A stretch of 22,464 bases of DNA from Deltaproteobacteria bacterium (GTDB lineage: Bacteria; Desulfobacterota; Syntrophia; Syntrophales; Smithellaceae). The notes under the pieces are model-generated. The model worked only from the letters and a program-made list of their open reading frames with translations. It searched no databases and was not told the origin of the DNA. A program made the translations under genes and the position numbers. Positions 15,314-22,464 of this stretch are shown piece after piece (the first letter of the stretch is position 1; each line of letters begins with the position of its first letter). The stretch is from NCBI GenBank assembly GCA_009668925.1, contig SBEK01000048.1:1-22464 (forward strand), read 5' to 3'.

Positions 15314-17200
15314 GTGACGGATCAATATGACATCCTGGTCATCGGCGGTGGTCACGCGGGCTGTGAGGCGGCTCTGGCTGCAGCGCGCATGGGCTGCAAA
15401 ACGCTGCTGTTCAATATCAATCTCGATTCCATCGCCCTGATGTCCTGTAATCCCGCCATCGGCGGTCTGGCAAAGGGCCAGCTCGTGAAGGAAATCGATG
15501 CTCTGGGCGGCGAGATGGGCAAAATCACTGATAAAACTGCCGTTCATTTCCGATTGCTCAACGCCTCCAAAGGCCCAGCTGTTCAGTCATCCAGAATGCA
15601 GTGCGATAAACAGCTCTATCGTCTGACCATGAAATCTGTGGTGGAGAACCAGCGAAATCTCCACATCCGTCAGGCCATGGTAGAGAACCTCATCATAGAG
15701 AATGATAAGATCAAAGGTGTGGTGGACGCAAGCGGCTTTTTCTACGGCGCCTCGAAGGTCATCATCACGACCGGAACTTTCCTGAACGGACTGGTGCATA
15801 TCGGCGCGTCGCAAACTCAGTCCGGGCGCGCCGGGGAGCTGGCGTCCGTAGGCCTGGCCAATCAGCTCAAGACCCTCGGCTTTGCGACCGGACGAATGAA
15901 AACAGGTACGCCGCCCCGCCTGCGCGCATCATCCATCGATTTTTCCTGCCTCGAACGGCAGGACAGCGATCCTGATCCCGAGCCTTTTTCATTCACCACA
16001 AAAGCGCTCAGGCCGGAACGCCTGCCTTCCTACTTTTCGTCAACATCCTCCGAAACCCATCAGGTGATTCGCGACAACATCCGTCAGTCTCCTCTTTACT
16101 CGGGCGTGATTAAAGGGATCGGTGCGCGTTACTGCCCGTCACTGGAAGATAAGGTCATGCGCTTCGGTGAGAGGCAGAGTCACCCGGTCGTTCTGGAGCA
16201 TGAAGGCCTCGATACGCAGGAAATCTATGCCAAAGGTCTGGGCAACTCGCTTCCTTTGGAATTGCAGTATCAGATCGTTCACAGTGTGCGGGGACTTGCC
16301 CAGGCCGAGATCATGAGGCCTGCTTACGCCATTGAATACGACTTCGTTCAGCCAAGCCAACTCAAACTCACGCTGGAGACAAAACTGATTTCCGGTCTGT
16401 ATATGGCTGGCCAGATCAACGGGACTTCCGGGTATGAGGAGGCGGCGGCGCAGGGTCTCTGGGCGGGGATCAATGCCGCCCGGGCTTTGCAGGGCGCGCC
16501 TCCTTTCGTCCTGGACCGCTCTGAGGCTTACATGGCGGTCATGATCGACGACCTGGTGACGCGTGGCGTGGATGAACCCTATCGCATGTTTACATCTCGC
16601 GCCGAGTATCGGCTCATCCTGCGCGAAGACAACGCGGTCATCCGCCTGATGGGTAAAGGTGTCGAACTGGGTCTGATAGACCGGATGTATCATACGGACC
16701 TTCAGAATAGAATGAAGAAGATCGAGCAGGTCATAGCACACCTCAAGACAACGCCTGTCAAACCATCGCCGGAAATCAACGAAAAGCTCTGCGCCTTGTC
16801 ATCCCCGCCGATCACCCAGGCCACGAATCTGCATGCTCTCCTGAAGCGGTATGAAATTGCTTACAATGATTTGAAGGGTTTTTCGGGCTGGGAACCCCAG
16901 GAGGATAAGTTCGTCAGAAAACAAATTGAAATAGAAACGAAGTATGAAGGTTATATTAAGCGCCAATTCGAAGCGACAAAAAAATTGAAGGAGATGGAGA
17001 AAAAGAAGATCCCCCCGGGCTTCGATTACTATAAAGTGCCTGGTCTTTCCAACGAGCTGCAGAACAAACTCACACGTATCACTCCGGCCACTATAGGCCA
17101 GATGGAGCGCATTCCCGGTATGACGGAAGGAGCGATTTCGGCTGTTCTGATCATGATGAAAAAACAGGAAACATTACCAGGCGGCGGAGCAAAAGACTGA
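15314..17200 (+). CDS. mnmG: tRNA uridine 5-carboxymethylaminomethyl modification enzyme MnmG (GidA)
   Basis: With MnmE, MnmG modifies the wobble uridine at position 34 of several tRNAs, using FAD and methylene-tetrahydrofolate. I chose the GTG at 15314 because GGAGAG lies 5 bases upstream and the protein then starts VTDQYDILVIGGGHAGCEAA, the standard N-terminus; a longer open frame to 15242 would add 24 residues unlike the family. That gives 628 residues, normal for MnmG. Further marks are MSCNPAIGGLAKGQLVKEID, the HVGASQ-like HIGASQTQSGRAGE, GTPPRL, GYEEAAAQGL and the C-terminal helical end RIPGMTEGAISAVLIMM. It is followed 46 bases later by lutA rather than by rsmG, a common partner elsewhere. 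Confidence 0.96.
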   Translation: MTDQYDILVIGGGHAGCEAALAAARMGCKTLLFNINLDSIALMSCNPAIGGLAKGQLVKEIDALGGEMGKITDKTAVHFRLLNASKGPAVQSSRMQCDKQLYRLTMKSVVENQRNLHIRQAMVENLIIENDKIKGVVDASGFFYGASKVIITTGTFLNGLVHIGASQTQSGRAGELASVGLANQLKTLGFATGRMKTGTPPRLRASSIDFSCLERQDSDPDPEPFSFTTKALRPERLPSYFSSTSSETHQVIRDNIRQSPLYSGVIKGIGARYCPSLEDKVMRFGERQSHPVVLEHEGLDTQEIYAKGLGNSLPLELQYQIVHSVRGLAQAEIMRPAYAIEYDFVQPSQLKLTLETKLISGLYMAGQINGTSGYEEAAAQGLWAGINAARALQGAPPFVLDRSEAYMAVMIDDLVTRGVDEPYRMFTSRAEYRLILREDNAVIRLMGKGVELGLIDRMYHTDLQNRMKKIEQVIAHLKTTPVKPSPEINEKLCALSSPPITQATNLHALLKRYEIAYNDLKGFSGWEPQEDKFVRKQIEIETKYEGYIKRQFEATKKLKEMEKKKIPPGFDYYKVPGLSNELQNKLTRITPATIGQMERIPGMTEGAISAVLIMMKKQETLPGGGAKD

Positions 17201-17246
17201 TGCCCTGGGTGAACGGATTATCGATCCCCTTAAGAAGGGATGCTGT

Positions 17247-18017
17247 ATGAAGACGGTATCTTTATTCATCCCCTGTATGGTCGACCTGTTTCTTCCGGAA
17301 ATCGGCGAGGCGACTTATTATCTCTTGCGTGACCTGGGCATAGAGCCAATCTATCATCCCGAGCAGACGTGCTGTGGCCAACCCGCCGTCAATGCCGGGT
17401 ATCTGGAGCAGGCCCGCAGAGCGGCCAAACATTTCATCGAGGTCTTCGGTAACGACGAGGCCGTGGTAAGCCCATCCGGTTCATGTGTCTGCACCGTCAA
17501 AGATCATTATCCGGAACTGCTTTGCGACGAGCCTGAATGGTTCAGGCGAGCCGAGGAACTGGCCGGGCGCACTTTCGAACTTTCCCAGTATATCGTGGAC
17601 ATCCTGGGCATCTCGGATTGCGGGGCGAGTTTCAGCGGCAAAGTCGCTTATCATGAATCCTGTCACATCCTGCGCGGCCTTGGCGTATCTGCTCAACCTA
17701 AAAAATTGATCTCCGGCGTAAAAGGAGCCGAATATGTCGCCCTGAAAGGAGCAGAGACCTGTTGTGGTTTCGGCGGTGAATTTGCCAACAACTATCCCGA
17801 AATTTCCGGGGCCATGGTCAAGGAAAAATGCGACAATTACCTCGATAGCGGGGCCGATATCCTGCTTGTCTGCGAACCGGGCTGCCTTTTGAATATCGGC
17901 GGATACTTGAGCCGCAATCATCCGGAAAAACGAATGATGCATCTGGCGCAGTTTCTGGCCGCGTCACGAACGACGGATAAGAAATTGCAGAGTAGTGGAA
18001 AAACCCATGGAAATTAA
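17247..18017 (+). CDS. lutA: Lactate utilization iron-sulfur protein LutA (CCG-domain)
   Basis: LutA is one of three iron-sulfur subunits that oxidise L-lactate to pyruvate in the LutABC system. The 256 residues hold two CCG domains: Cys10 with QTCCGQPA (C42, C43) and SGSCVC (C80, C82), then YHESCH (C139) with ETCCGFGG (C172, C173) and CEPGC (C209, C213). This repeated pattern is the basis of cluster binding in LutA, GlpC and heterodisulfide reductase B subunits. The immediate downstream lutB and lutC pick LutA from among these. AAGAAGGGA precedes the ATG; a 5-bp stem (ATCCC/GGGAT, 17224-17241) could partly cover that site. No lactate permease gene is visible. Confidence 0.93.
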   Translation: MKTVSLFIPCMVDLFLPEIGEATYYLLRDLGIEPIYHPEQTCCGQPAVNAGYLEQARRAAKHFIEVFGNDEAVVSPSGSCVCTVKDHYPELLCDEPEWFRRAEELAGRTFELSQYIVDILGISDCGASFSGKVAYHESCHILRGLGVSAQPKKLISGVKGAEYVALKGAETCCGFGGEFANNYPEISGAMVKEKCDNYLDSGADILLVCEPGCLLNIGGYLSRNHPEKRMMHLAQFLAASRTTDKKLQSSGKTHGN

Positions 18018-19434
18018 GACGGATCAATTCGTCGCCACAGCCATCCGGGAATTGAAAAATTCCCGAAGCCGAATGTTTTTGAGTCGGCTGGCACCTCACT
18101 TTACCAGATCCTGCCTGGAGGCAATGAAGACATTCCCCGAGCCTAAAACGGCAATTGAATACGGCCGGGCGATCCGGGCTGACGTCATTTTCCGCCTTCC
18201 TGAATTGCTCCAGGAGTTTGAAAAGAAGGCCACGGCCTCCGGCGCGCAGGTGATTTGGGCAAAAGACGCCAGCGAGGCCAACGAATTTATTTTAAGCCTG
18301 GCCAGAAAAAATGGCGTCACGTACGTCACCAAGGGCAAATCGATGGTGACGGAGGAAATGGGATTGAACGACTATCTCCGGAGCAACGGCATCGAACCCC
18401 TGGAAACCGACCTGGGCGAATTCATCATTCAACAGCTGGATCGCCCGCCGTTTCACATCGTAGGCCCCGCCATTAATCTACCGGTCGAAGAGATTCGCGA
18501 TTTGTTCCTGGTCAAGGGAATCCTTGCCGAACCGACAACTGATCGGGTCAAGCTGGGTGCGGCGGCCCGTGTTTTTCTGCGCGATAAATTCTGCCATCTG
18601 CGGATGGGCATCACGGGAGTCAATATGGCCGTTGCGGATACGGGTGCAATTATCAACGTGGAAAACGAAGGCAATATCCGCCTGTGTAAGGCGTCGCCGA
18701 GGATACAGGTCTCCATTATGACGCTGGAGAAGGTCGTTCCCACAATGGTGGATGCCCTGCATATGGCCAGGCTCTTATGCCGTCATTGTACCGGACAAAA
18801 ATTGTCATCCTATGTGTCCATTGATTGCGGTCCGCGGAAGGCCGGCGAAGTCGACGGACCCGACGAACTTTACATTATCATTCTGGATAATGGACGCTCG
18901 GAAATCTATCAGGATATCAAGGGCCGGGAAGCCCTTCGCTGTATCCGCTGCGGAGCCTGCCTTAACGCCTGCCCCGTATACGGCAAAATCGGCGGCTACC
19001 CCTATGGTTGGGCTTATTCCGGGCCGATGGGCCAGGTGCTCAATCCGCTTTTATTAGGATTGGATAAGACCTATGATCTTTACCATGCCACAACGCTTTG
19101 CGGTGCGTGCAAAGAGGTCTGTCCGGCAGGTATTGATCATCCCGGTTTGTTTCTCCAATCGCGGGCCCGGCATGTGCACCAAAAAGGTTTGAAAAAAGTA
19201 ATCCCCGACAGGCAGACAGTTTTCTTCTCTTTGTTCGGATGGGGAATTGCCAGTGGCAGCAGATGGAGACTTGGCGTCAAATTATTGAGACCGTTTGTTA
19301 ATCGTTATGCCGGAAACGGTGTGATTAGAAAAATGCTCAAGCCCCTGGACGGTTGGTTCAAATCACGTAACCTGCCCGCATTGGCCGGCCGGACATTTCA
19401 CGAGCGGTGGAAAAGAATGAGGCCAGAGAACTAA
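18007..19434 (+). CDS. lutB: Lactate utilization iron-sulfur protein LutB
   Basis: LutB is the large ferredoxin-like subunit of the LutABC lactate dehydrogenase. It carries two [4Fe-4S] motifs, CIRCGACLNACP (316-327, numbering from the GTG at 17995) and a second cluster, CGACKEVCPAG (369-379). The N-terminal DUF162-like half shows VTKGKSMVTEE (111-121), GITGVNMAVADTGAI (205-219) and ENEGN, shared with LutC. Total length is 475 residues from the ATG at 18007 or 479 from the GTG at 17995; the ATG has a weak GGA 7 bases upstream and the GTG none. Either start overlaps lutA (11 or 23 bases), so the pair is translationally coupled. The sequence around residues 409-440 is rather hydrophobic and then basic, as in the usual LutB C-terminal domain. 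Confidence 0.94.
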   Translation: MEIKTDQFVATAIRELKNSRSRMFLSRLAPHFTRSCLEAMKTFPEPKTAIEYGRAIRADVIFRLPELLQEFEKKATASGAQVIWAKDASEANEFILSLARKNGVTYVTKGKSMVTEEMGLNDYLRSNGIEPLETDLGEFIIQQLDRPPFHIVGPAINLPVEEIRDLFLVKGILAEPTTDRVKLGAAARVFLRDKFCHLRMGITGVNMAVADTGAIINVENEGNIRLCKASPRIQVSIMTLEKVVPTMVDALHMARLLCRHCTGQKLSSYVSIDCGPRKAGEVDGPDELYIIILDNGRSEIYQDIKGREALRCIRCGACLNACPVYGKIGGYPYGWAYSGPMGQVLNPLLLGLDKTYDLYHATTLCGACKEVCPAGIDHPGLFLQSRARHVHQKGLKKVIPDRQTVFFSLFGWGIASGSRWRLGVKLLRPFVNRYAGNGVIRKMLKPLDGWFKSRNLPALAGRTFHERWKRMRPEN

Positions 19435-19511
19435 CGGGCGAGCCGCAGGTTTGCCGCACGGCGCTAGGGAATTTGCGTGCTGCGTATGGATGCCGATTAA
19501 ATGGAAGAATC

Positions 19512-20183
19512 ATGACCAAAATCATTAGAGACGAAATATTAAGCAGACTCAAAGGCGCGACGCGAGGTCGACCAAAACCGCGGCCTTATTTACCTCCTTT
19601 GCCGGACGTGTCTCTGAGTTGTGAAGAGTTAGTCGTTCATTTTTCGGAAAATATCGCCGGGCAAACCGGCCTTGTTTATCACGTAAAGGACGCGGAAGAA
19701 GCAAGAGCAGAGCTTTCGGAGATAGCAAACCGGGAGGGCCTCTCCAGTATCATGGTCTCTACGGATGCCGTCACAGCGTCCCTGAAGCTGCCGGAATGGG
19801 GAAAGGGTGCCGGGGTCGAAGTCCTGACGGCGAAAAACTTTGCGAACTGGGAAGCCTATAAGGATGCCGTCTTCAATAAAGTTCAGGCGGGGGTAACGGG
19901 CGTGGATTATGCCGTCGCCGAATCCGGGACTATATGTCTTATTCACGACAAGGATCAGCCGCGACTCATTTCCATAGCTCCTCACCTGCACATTGCCGTG
20001 CTTCCCCTGGGTCGGCTTTTCGCCATCTATGAAAACGTCATGGATCTCGTTTTTGCCGACGAGGATAACCGGCCGAGTCATCTTACATTGACCACAGGCC
20101 CCAGCATGACTGCTGACATTCAGGGTGGCCAATTCAAAGGCATGCACGGCCCCGGGAAATTGATCGTGATGATCATCGGTTGA
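19512..20183 (+). CDS. lutC: Lactate utilization protein LutC (DUF162/LUD domain)
   Basis: LutC is the third LutABC subunit, a LUD-domain protein without its own clusters. From the ATG at 19512 it has 223 residues; GGAAG lies 4 bases upstream. The open frame extends to 19407 inside lutB, but the extra 35 residues look like lutB read in another frame. Family marks are GVTGVDYAVAESGTICL (residues about 125-141), APHLHIAVLPLGRLF, and GPSMTADIQGGQFKGMHGPG near the end, matching the usual GPSRTADIE...GVHGP ending. It follows lutB by 77 bases. A hairpin at 20191-20215 lies just after its stop. Confidence 0.93.
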   Translation: MTKIIRDEILSRLKGATRGRPKPRPYLPPLPDVSLSCEELVVHFSENIAGQTGLVYHVKDAEEARAELSEIANREGLSSIMVSTDAVTASLKLPEWGKGAGVEVLTAKNFANWEAYKDAVFNKVQAGVTGVDYAVAESGTICLIHDKDQPRLISIAPHLHIAVLPLGRLFAIYENVMDLVFADEDNRPSHLTLTTGPSMTADIQGGQFKGMHGPGKLIVMIIG

Positions 20184-20190
20184 AAATAAT

Positions 20191-20215
20191 CGGAATCATT
20201 GAAATCAATATTCCG
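20191..20215 (+). terminator. Hairpin after lutC, possible weak terminator
   Basis: CGGAAT-ATTG pairs with CAAT-ATTCCG around an AAAT loop with one bulged C, about 10 base pairs starting 8 bases after the lutC stop. No T-run follows; instead there are three near copies of AAAGCTT (20216-20236). Position suggests a transcript end but the structure is not a classical terminator. Confidence 0.35.
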
Positions 20216-20259
20216 AAAGCTTAAAGCTAAAAGCATTTGCGCCGGAAATGGTAAACCTC

Positions 20260-20430
20260 TTATTTGTCAGGTTGGTCTTTCTGCATCAGGAAGAGGGAGC
20301 GGACCGGGCAATAGCAGTTGGCTCGCGGCGGATTGGGGCGATAGGATGATGCCTCCAGGCACACTTCTTTGAGTTTTTGGGGAATCTCACAATTCTTCTC
20401 TCTGTTGACAATCTGCTGAATAACTTACAT
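20260..20430 (-). pseudogene. Possible small Cys-containing protein gene or remnant
   Basis: In the lutC-dedA gap the minus strand has a 54-codon open stretch, VIQQIVNREKNCEIPQKL then KEVCLEASSYRPNPPRANCY and CPVRSLFLMQKDQPDK, ending in TAA at 20260. The codon use looks coding (third positions mostly G or C, coherent amino-acid mix) and it includes C-x-C (CYC) plus two other cysteines. There is no normal start: an ATG at 20428-20430 is followed at once by TAA, and the first in-frame alternative is a GTG at 20362-20364, giving 34 residues with no ribosome site. It may be a decayed gene, an ATT-started small protein, or chance. I do not recognise the family. The rest of 20184-20511 holds a hairpin and a promoter candidate only. 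Confidence 0.33.
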
Positions 20431-20433
20431 CTT
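20405..20433 (+). promoter_or_regulatory. Weak promoter candidate for the DedA gene
   Basis: A perfect TTGACA (20405-20410) is followed after 17 bases by CATCTT, a poor -10 box. It lies about 100 bases before the DedA gene. Only the -35 element is convincing. Confidence 0.25.
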
Positions 20434-20511
20434 AAGAACTAAGGTGAATTGTTGTACACTGCCTTGGTTTTTAATCGTAATTTGGAATTTCATTTCATAA
20501 TGGAGGCGATT

Positions 20512-21087
20512 GTGTCACTGGAATCCATCATAGCGCTGTATGGGTATCCGGCGATACTTCTGGGCACTTTTTTTGAAGGAGAAACCATCCTCGTGATGGC
20601 GGGTTTTGCAGCTCATCAAGGCTATCTTAAGCTTCCCTGGGTTGTCCTGGCCGGTTTTTTGGGAACACTCTGCGGAGATCAACTTTATTTTTACATCGGG
20701 CGCCACCGGGGTACTGCGTTTTTAGAAAAGCGTCCGTATTGGAAAACCCGGACTAAACGGATCTTTGATATATTAGAGAGGCATCAGATATTGCTTATTC
20801 TCGGTTTCAGATTCGTGTATGGCATGCGCACCGTAACGCCGTTCGTAATCGGCGCCAGCGGAATTTCGCCTGTTCGTTTCTTCATTCTCAATAGCGTAAG
20901 CGGTCTCCTTTGGGCGAATGTGATCGGATATGCGGGATACCTGTTCGGTCATGCGCTGGAATTGCTTCTCGGAAAGCTGGAACGCTATGAATTGTTATTG
21001 TTTATTGCAATCGCCGCCGCGGGAATGATTATCTGGGGCATCCACTACTTTTTGCGGCGAAAAGCATCCGGCCGATCGACCAGTTGA
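20512..21087 (+). CDS. DedA-family (VTT/SNARE-associated) membrane protein
   Basis: DedA proteins are inner-membrane proteins linked to lipid-carrier flipping and membrane homeostasis. I chose the GTG at 20512 because GGAGG lies exactly 5 bases upstream (20502-20506); an ATG at 20500 is the alternative but leaves that site inside the gene. This gives 191 residues starting VSLESIIALYGYPAILLGTF. Family marks are FFEGETILVMAGFAA, GDQLYFYIGRHRG, the FVYGMRTVTPFVIGASGI segment with the key arginine, and several membrane helices including WVVLAGFLGTLCG, VSGLLWANVIGYAGYLFG and LLLFIAIAAAGMIIWGI. The last residues are basic (RRKASGR). It appears to be monocistronic. Confidence 0.9.
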   Translation: MSLESIIALYGYPAILLGTFFEGETILVMAGFAAHQGYLKLPWVVLAGFLGTLCGDQLYFYIGRHRGTAFLEKRPYWKTRTKRIFDILERHQILLILGFRFVYGMRTVTPFVIGASGISPVRFFILNSVSGLLWANVIGYAGYLFGHALELLLGKLERYELLLFIAIAAAGMIIWGIHYFLRRKASGRSTS

Positions 21088-21320
21088 AGGAAAGCATTGT
21101 CTTGATCTCCTCGACCGTCGAAGGACGGAAGATTCAACCGGCAAGAAGCTTGGATAGCGCTATCATCATCGATTTCTTGAAACCCCTGCGGCAAGTGGTT
21201 GAGTTGACCGGCGTGAGATTCAATCCGCCCATTGTGTCCTATCATAGGATTCTTATCCCCGCGTCTTTAACAGATGAAATCCGGATGAAACGCGCGGGTG
21301 CATTTCCGTCGTGTTGTTAA
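21084..21320 (+). pseudogene. Possible remnant of a KefF-like NAD(P)H oxidoreductase (flavodoxin fold)
   Basis: The open frame contains SAIIIDFLKPLRQVVELTGVR then FNPPIVSYHR, reminiscent of the C-terminal FLRPLEQTANLCGMRWLPPFV segment of KefF-type quinone oxidoreductases. Those are about 180 residues; only about 50 plausible ones are here and the flavin-binding N-terminus is absent. No ribosome site supports the TTG at 21084, which overlaps the end of the DedA gene. The resemblance is from memory and weak. The rest of the 426-base gap (21088-21513), from 21321 on, shows no gene I can support. Confidence 0.25.
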
Positions 21321-21513
21321 ATGCATGGCTACGTAATTGAAGAGCCTCGCCGCGTGTGATACAAGGATACCCGGTTCCATCAGGCAGAAAGATGTTCGTT
21401 CATAACTTCCGAGGCGTGCGAATCGAGAATTGTTTCTCCTGTGGGCTCTCGCTATGTTCAACGGCTCCGCGGACTGGCTGGATTATACAAATTGTCTTAA
21501 ATAGTGGAGAACT

Positions 21514-22341
21514 ATGGATAAGGAATACCTTCCGGCCGGGTTCACAAACGTCGACCAGGCCTTGAACAAGGATGCCTATTTCGATTGTCTGACTTTACTC
21601 GATTCGCTCCCTTACTATAAGGAACGCAAATCAAAAAGTTATGACCTGCTGGATCTTAAGCCGGGACTTGCCGTGCTGGAAGCCGGTTGTGGACTAGGCG
21701 ATGATGCGTTGAGGATCGCCGAGCGGATTATACCGGGAGGCAGGGTCTTCGGCCTGGATGCCAGCGCGGCCATGATTGCAAAAGCGAGACAAAATGCGCG
21801 GGCGCGGCAATTGCCGGTTGAATTTCTGGTCGGGGACGTGAAAGCGCTGCCCTTCCCTGATGGTGCTGTATCGCGTTGCCGGATCGACCGGGTGCTTCAG
21901 TATATTCCCCGACCCTTACAGGCGGTCACTGAATTGGTCCGTGTACTGGAGCCTGGGGGTTCCCTTCTGGCCTATGATAACGATTGGGATACTTTTTCCA
22001 TCAGGTCTTCGGACATTGATACAGCCAGAATCATTGAACGTCTTTGGAGCAATTCTTTTGCCAATAAGGAGATCGGCCGGGACCTCCAGAGTTATTTCCT
22101 TGCCGCCGGCCTGAACGCTGTATACGTTGATTACTGCCAATCCGTCATAACGGATTTTGCGACGGCCGATAGAATTTACAATTTACAGGAAACCGTTCAA
22201 AGAGCGGTATCGGGCGGACACATTTCCGCAGTTCAAGGTCATCTCTGGATTAGAGACCTGATGAGCGAAAGCGCACGAGGCAAATTTTGTGTGGTGCTCG
22301 GGGCCTATACCGTCGTTGGGAAAAAAATTCCCGGCCAATAG
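21514..22341 (+). CDS. Class I SAM-dependent methyltransferase
   Basis: The 275-residue protein has a UbiE-like Rossmann methyltransferase core. Motif I is VLEAGCGLGDDALRIAE (54-70), the acidic residue after strand beta-2 is Asp82 in GRVFGLDASAAMI, and strand beta-3 gives FLVGDVKALPFPDG (104-117). CRIDRVLQYIPRP (122-134) and ELVRVLEPGGSLLAYD (140-155) complete the pattern. The substrate is not evident; the C-terminal third is a typical lid region without a family mark I know. GGAG 4 bases before the ATG gives a clear start. It stands alone on the plus strand after a gene-poor gap. Confidence 0.9.
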   Translation: MDKEYLPAGFTNVDQALNKDAYFDCLTLLDSLPYYKERKSKSYDLLDLKPGLAVLEAGCGLGDDALRIAERIIPGGRVFGLDASAAMIAKARQNARARQLPVEFLVGDVKALPFPDGAVSRCRIDRVLQYIPRPLQAVTELVRVLEPGGSLLAYDNDWDTFSIRSSDIDTARIIERLWSNSFANKEIGRDLQSYFLAAGLNAVYVDYCQSVITDFATADRIYNLQETVQRAVSGGHISAVQGHLWIRDLMSESARGKFCVVLGAYTVVGKKIPGQ

Positions 22342-22379
22342 CGATAAGTCATTTTTTGTTCATCATATTCATCGGATTT

Positions 22380-22464
22380 CTAGGGATTGATTTTTCTCCT
22401 TTTCATCTCCATTCGAACTTCAACACGTCGCTGTCTTAAGTCCTCAGCCGTATAAGCTGTTCCC
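22380..22464 (-). CDS. Possible C-terminal end of a minus-strand gene entering from the right
   Basis: Reading in from the right edge, one frame is open for 27 codons and ends in TAG at 22380-22382 with GTAYTAEDLRQRRVEVRMEM then KRRKINP. The basic, charged ending is plausible for a protein C-terminus. The stretch is too short to identify and an open frame of this length arises often by chance. Confidence 0.3.
   Translation of the reverse strand, partial: GTAYTAEDLRQRRVEVRMEMKRRKINP

Noticed and set aside
17224..17241. Hairpin ATCCC/GGGAT over the lutA ribosome site as a regulatory switch
   Set aside because: The stem has only 5 base pairs and sits in a region with no other riboswitch-like structure; such short stems are common.
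20216..20236. Three tandem near copies of AAAGCTT
   Set aside because: The copies are short, imperfect and AT-rich, and are as likely to be chance as a functional repeat.
21045..21245. Minus-strand frame of 66 codons after the DedA gene
   Set aside because: It overlaps the DedA C-terminus and has no ribosome site or recognisable motif; it looks like an antisense shadow.
1..22464. CRISPR arrays, tRNA/rRNA genes, insertion sequences, phage or defence genes
   Set aside because: I looked for regular direct repeats, tRNA-like cloverleaf ends and transposase or nuclease motifs in the gaps and proteins, and saw none.

Overview
The window looks like chromosomal sequence from a mid-GC anaerobic bacterium, most likely a Desulfobacterota (deltaproteobacterial) syntroph or sulfate-reducer relative such as Syntrophia. 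This is an inference from protein style: type III glutamine synthetase, a split iron-sulfur-rich glutamate synthase, a HisF of the deltaproteobacterial type, LutABC, and a sigma-54 activator. No single marker gene here fixes the taxonomy. There are no tRNA or rRNA genes, CRISPR arrays, insertion sequences or phage genes that I can see. Most of the window is housekeeping metabolism.

Left half, all on the minus strand. Reading in transcription order (right to left), a NifA-like sigma-54 activator (GAF-AAA-Fis, 7923-9455) is followed by a four-gene ammonium-assimilation unit. This consists of the glutamate synthase amidotransferase subunit (6531-7661), the FMN/iron-sulfur synthase subunit (4933-6567), a GXGXG-GltD fusion (2575-4911) and type III glutamine synthetase (368-2539). 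A 32-bp perfect palindrome (329-360) follows, then the start of carA running off the left edge. A -24/-12 sigma-54 promoter candidate lies directly before the amidotransferase gene (7715-7730), and a second lies before the regulator gene (9577-9592). The simplest reading is a self-regulated sigma-54 switch for GS-GOGAT.

Middle, still on the minus strand: a bacteriohemerythrin gene broken by a single-base frameshift (9726-10147), a GNAT acetyltransferase, pdxT and pdxS (PLP synthase) with a promoter candidate, hisF and hisH (overlapping), and a YhcC-type radical SAM protein. CarA, the GOGAT amidotransferase, PdxT and HisH all use glutamine amide nitrogen, so the first 14 kb is unusually rich in glutamine producers and users.

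Right part, plus strand: mnmG (tRNA wobble uridine modification), then lutA-lutB-lutC (iron-sulfur lactate oxidation complex). A gene-poor stretch follows, holding a possible small Cys-containing gene remnant on the minus strand. After it come a DedA-family membrane protein, a degraded stretch with a possible KefF-like flavodoxin-fold remnant, and a class I SAM methyltransferase. A short C-terminal fragment of another minus-strand gene may enter at the right edge.

I did not find a clearly undescribed system. The best leads are the GS-GOGAT regulatory arrangement, the multi-cysteine GXGXG-GltD fusion, the frameshifted hemerythrin and the palindrome.
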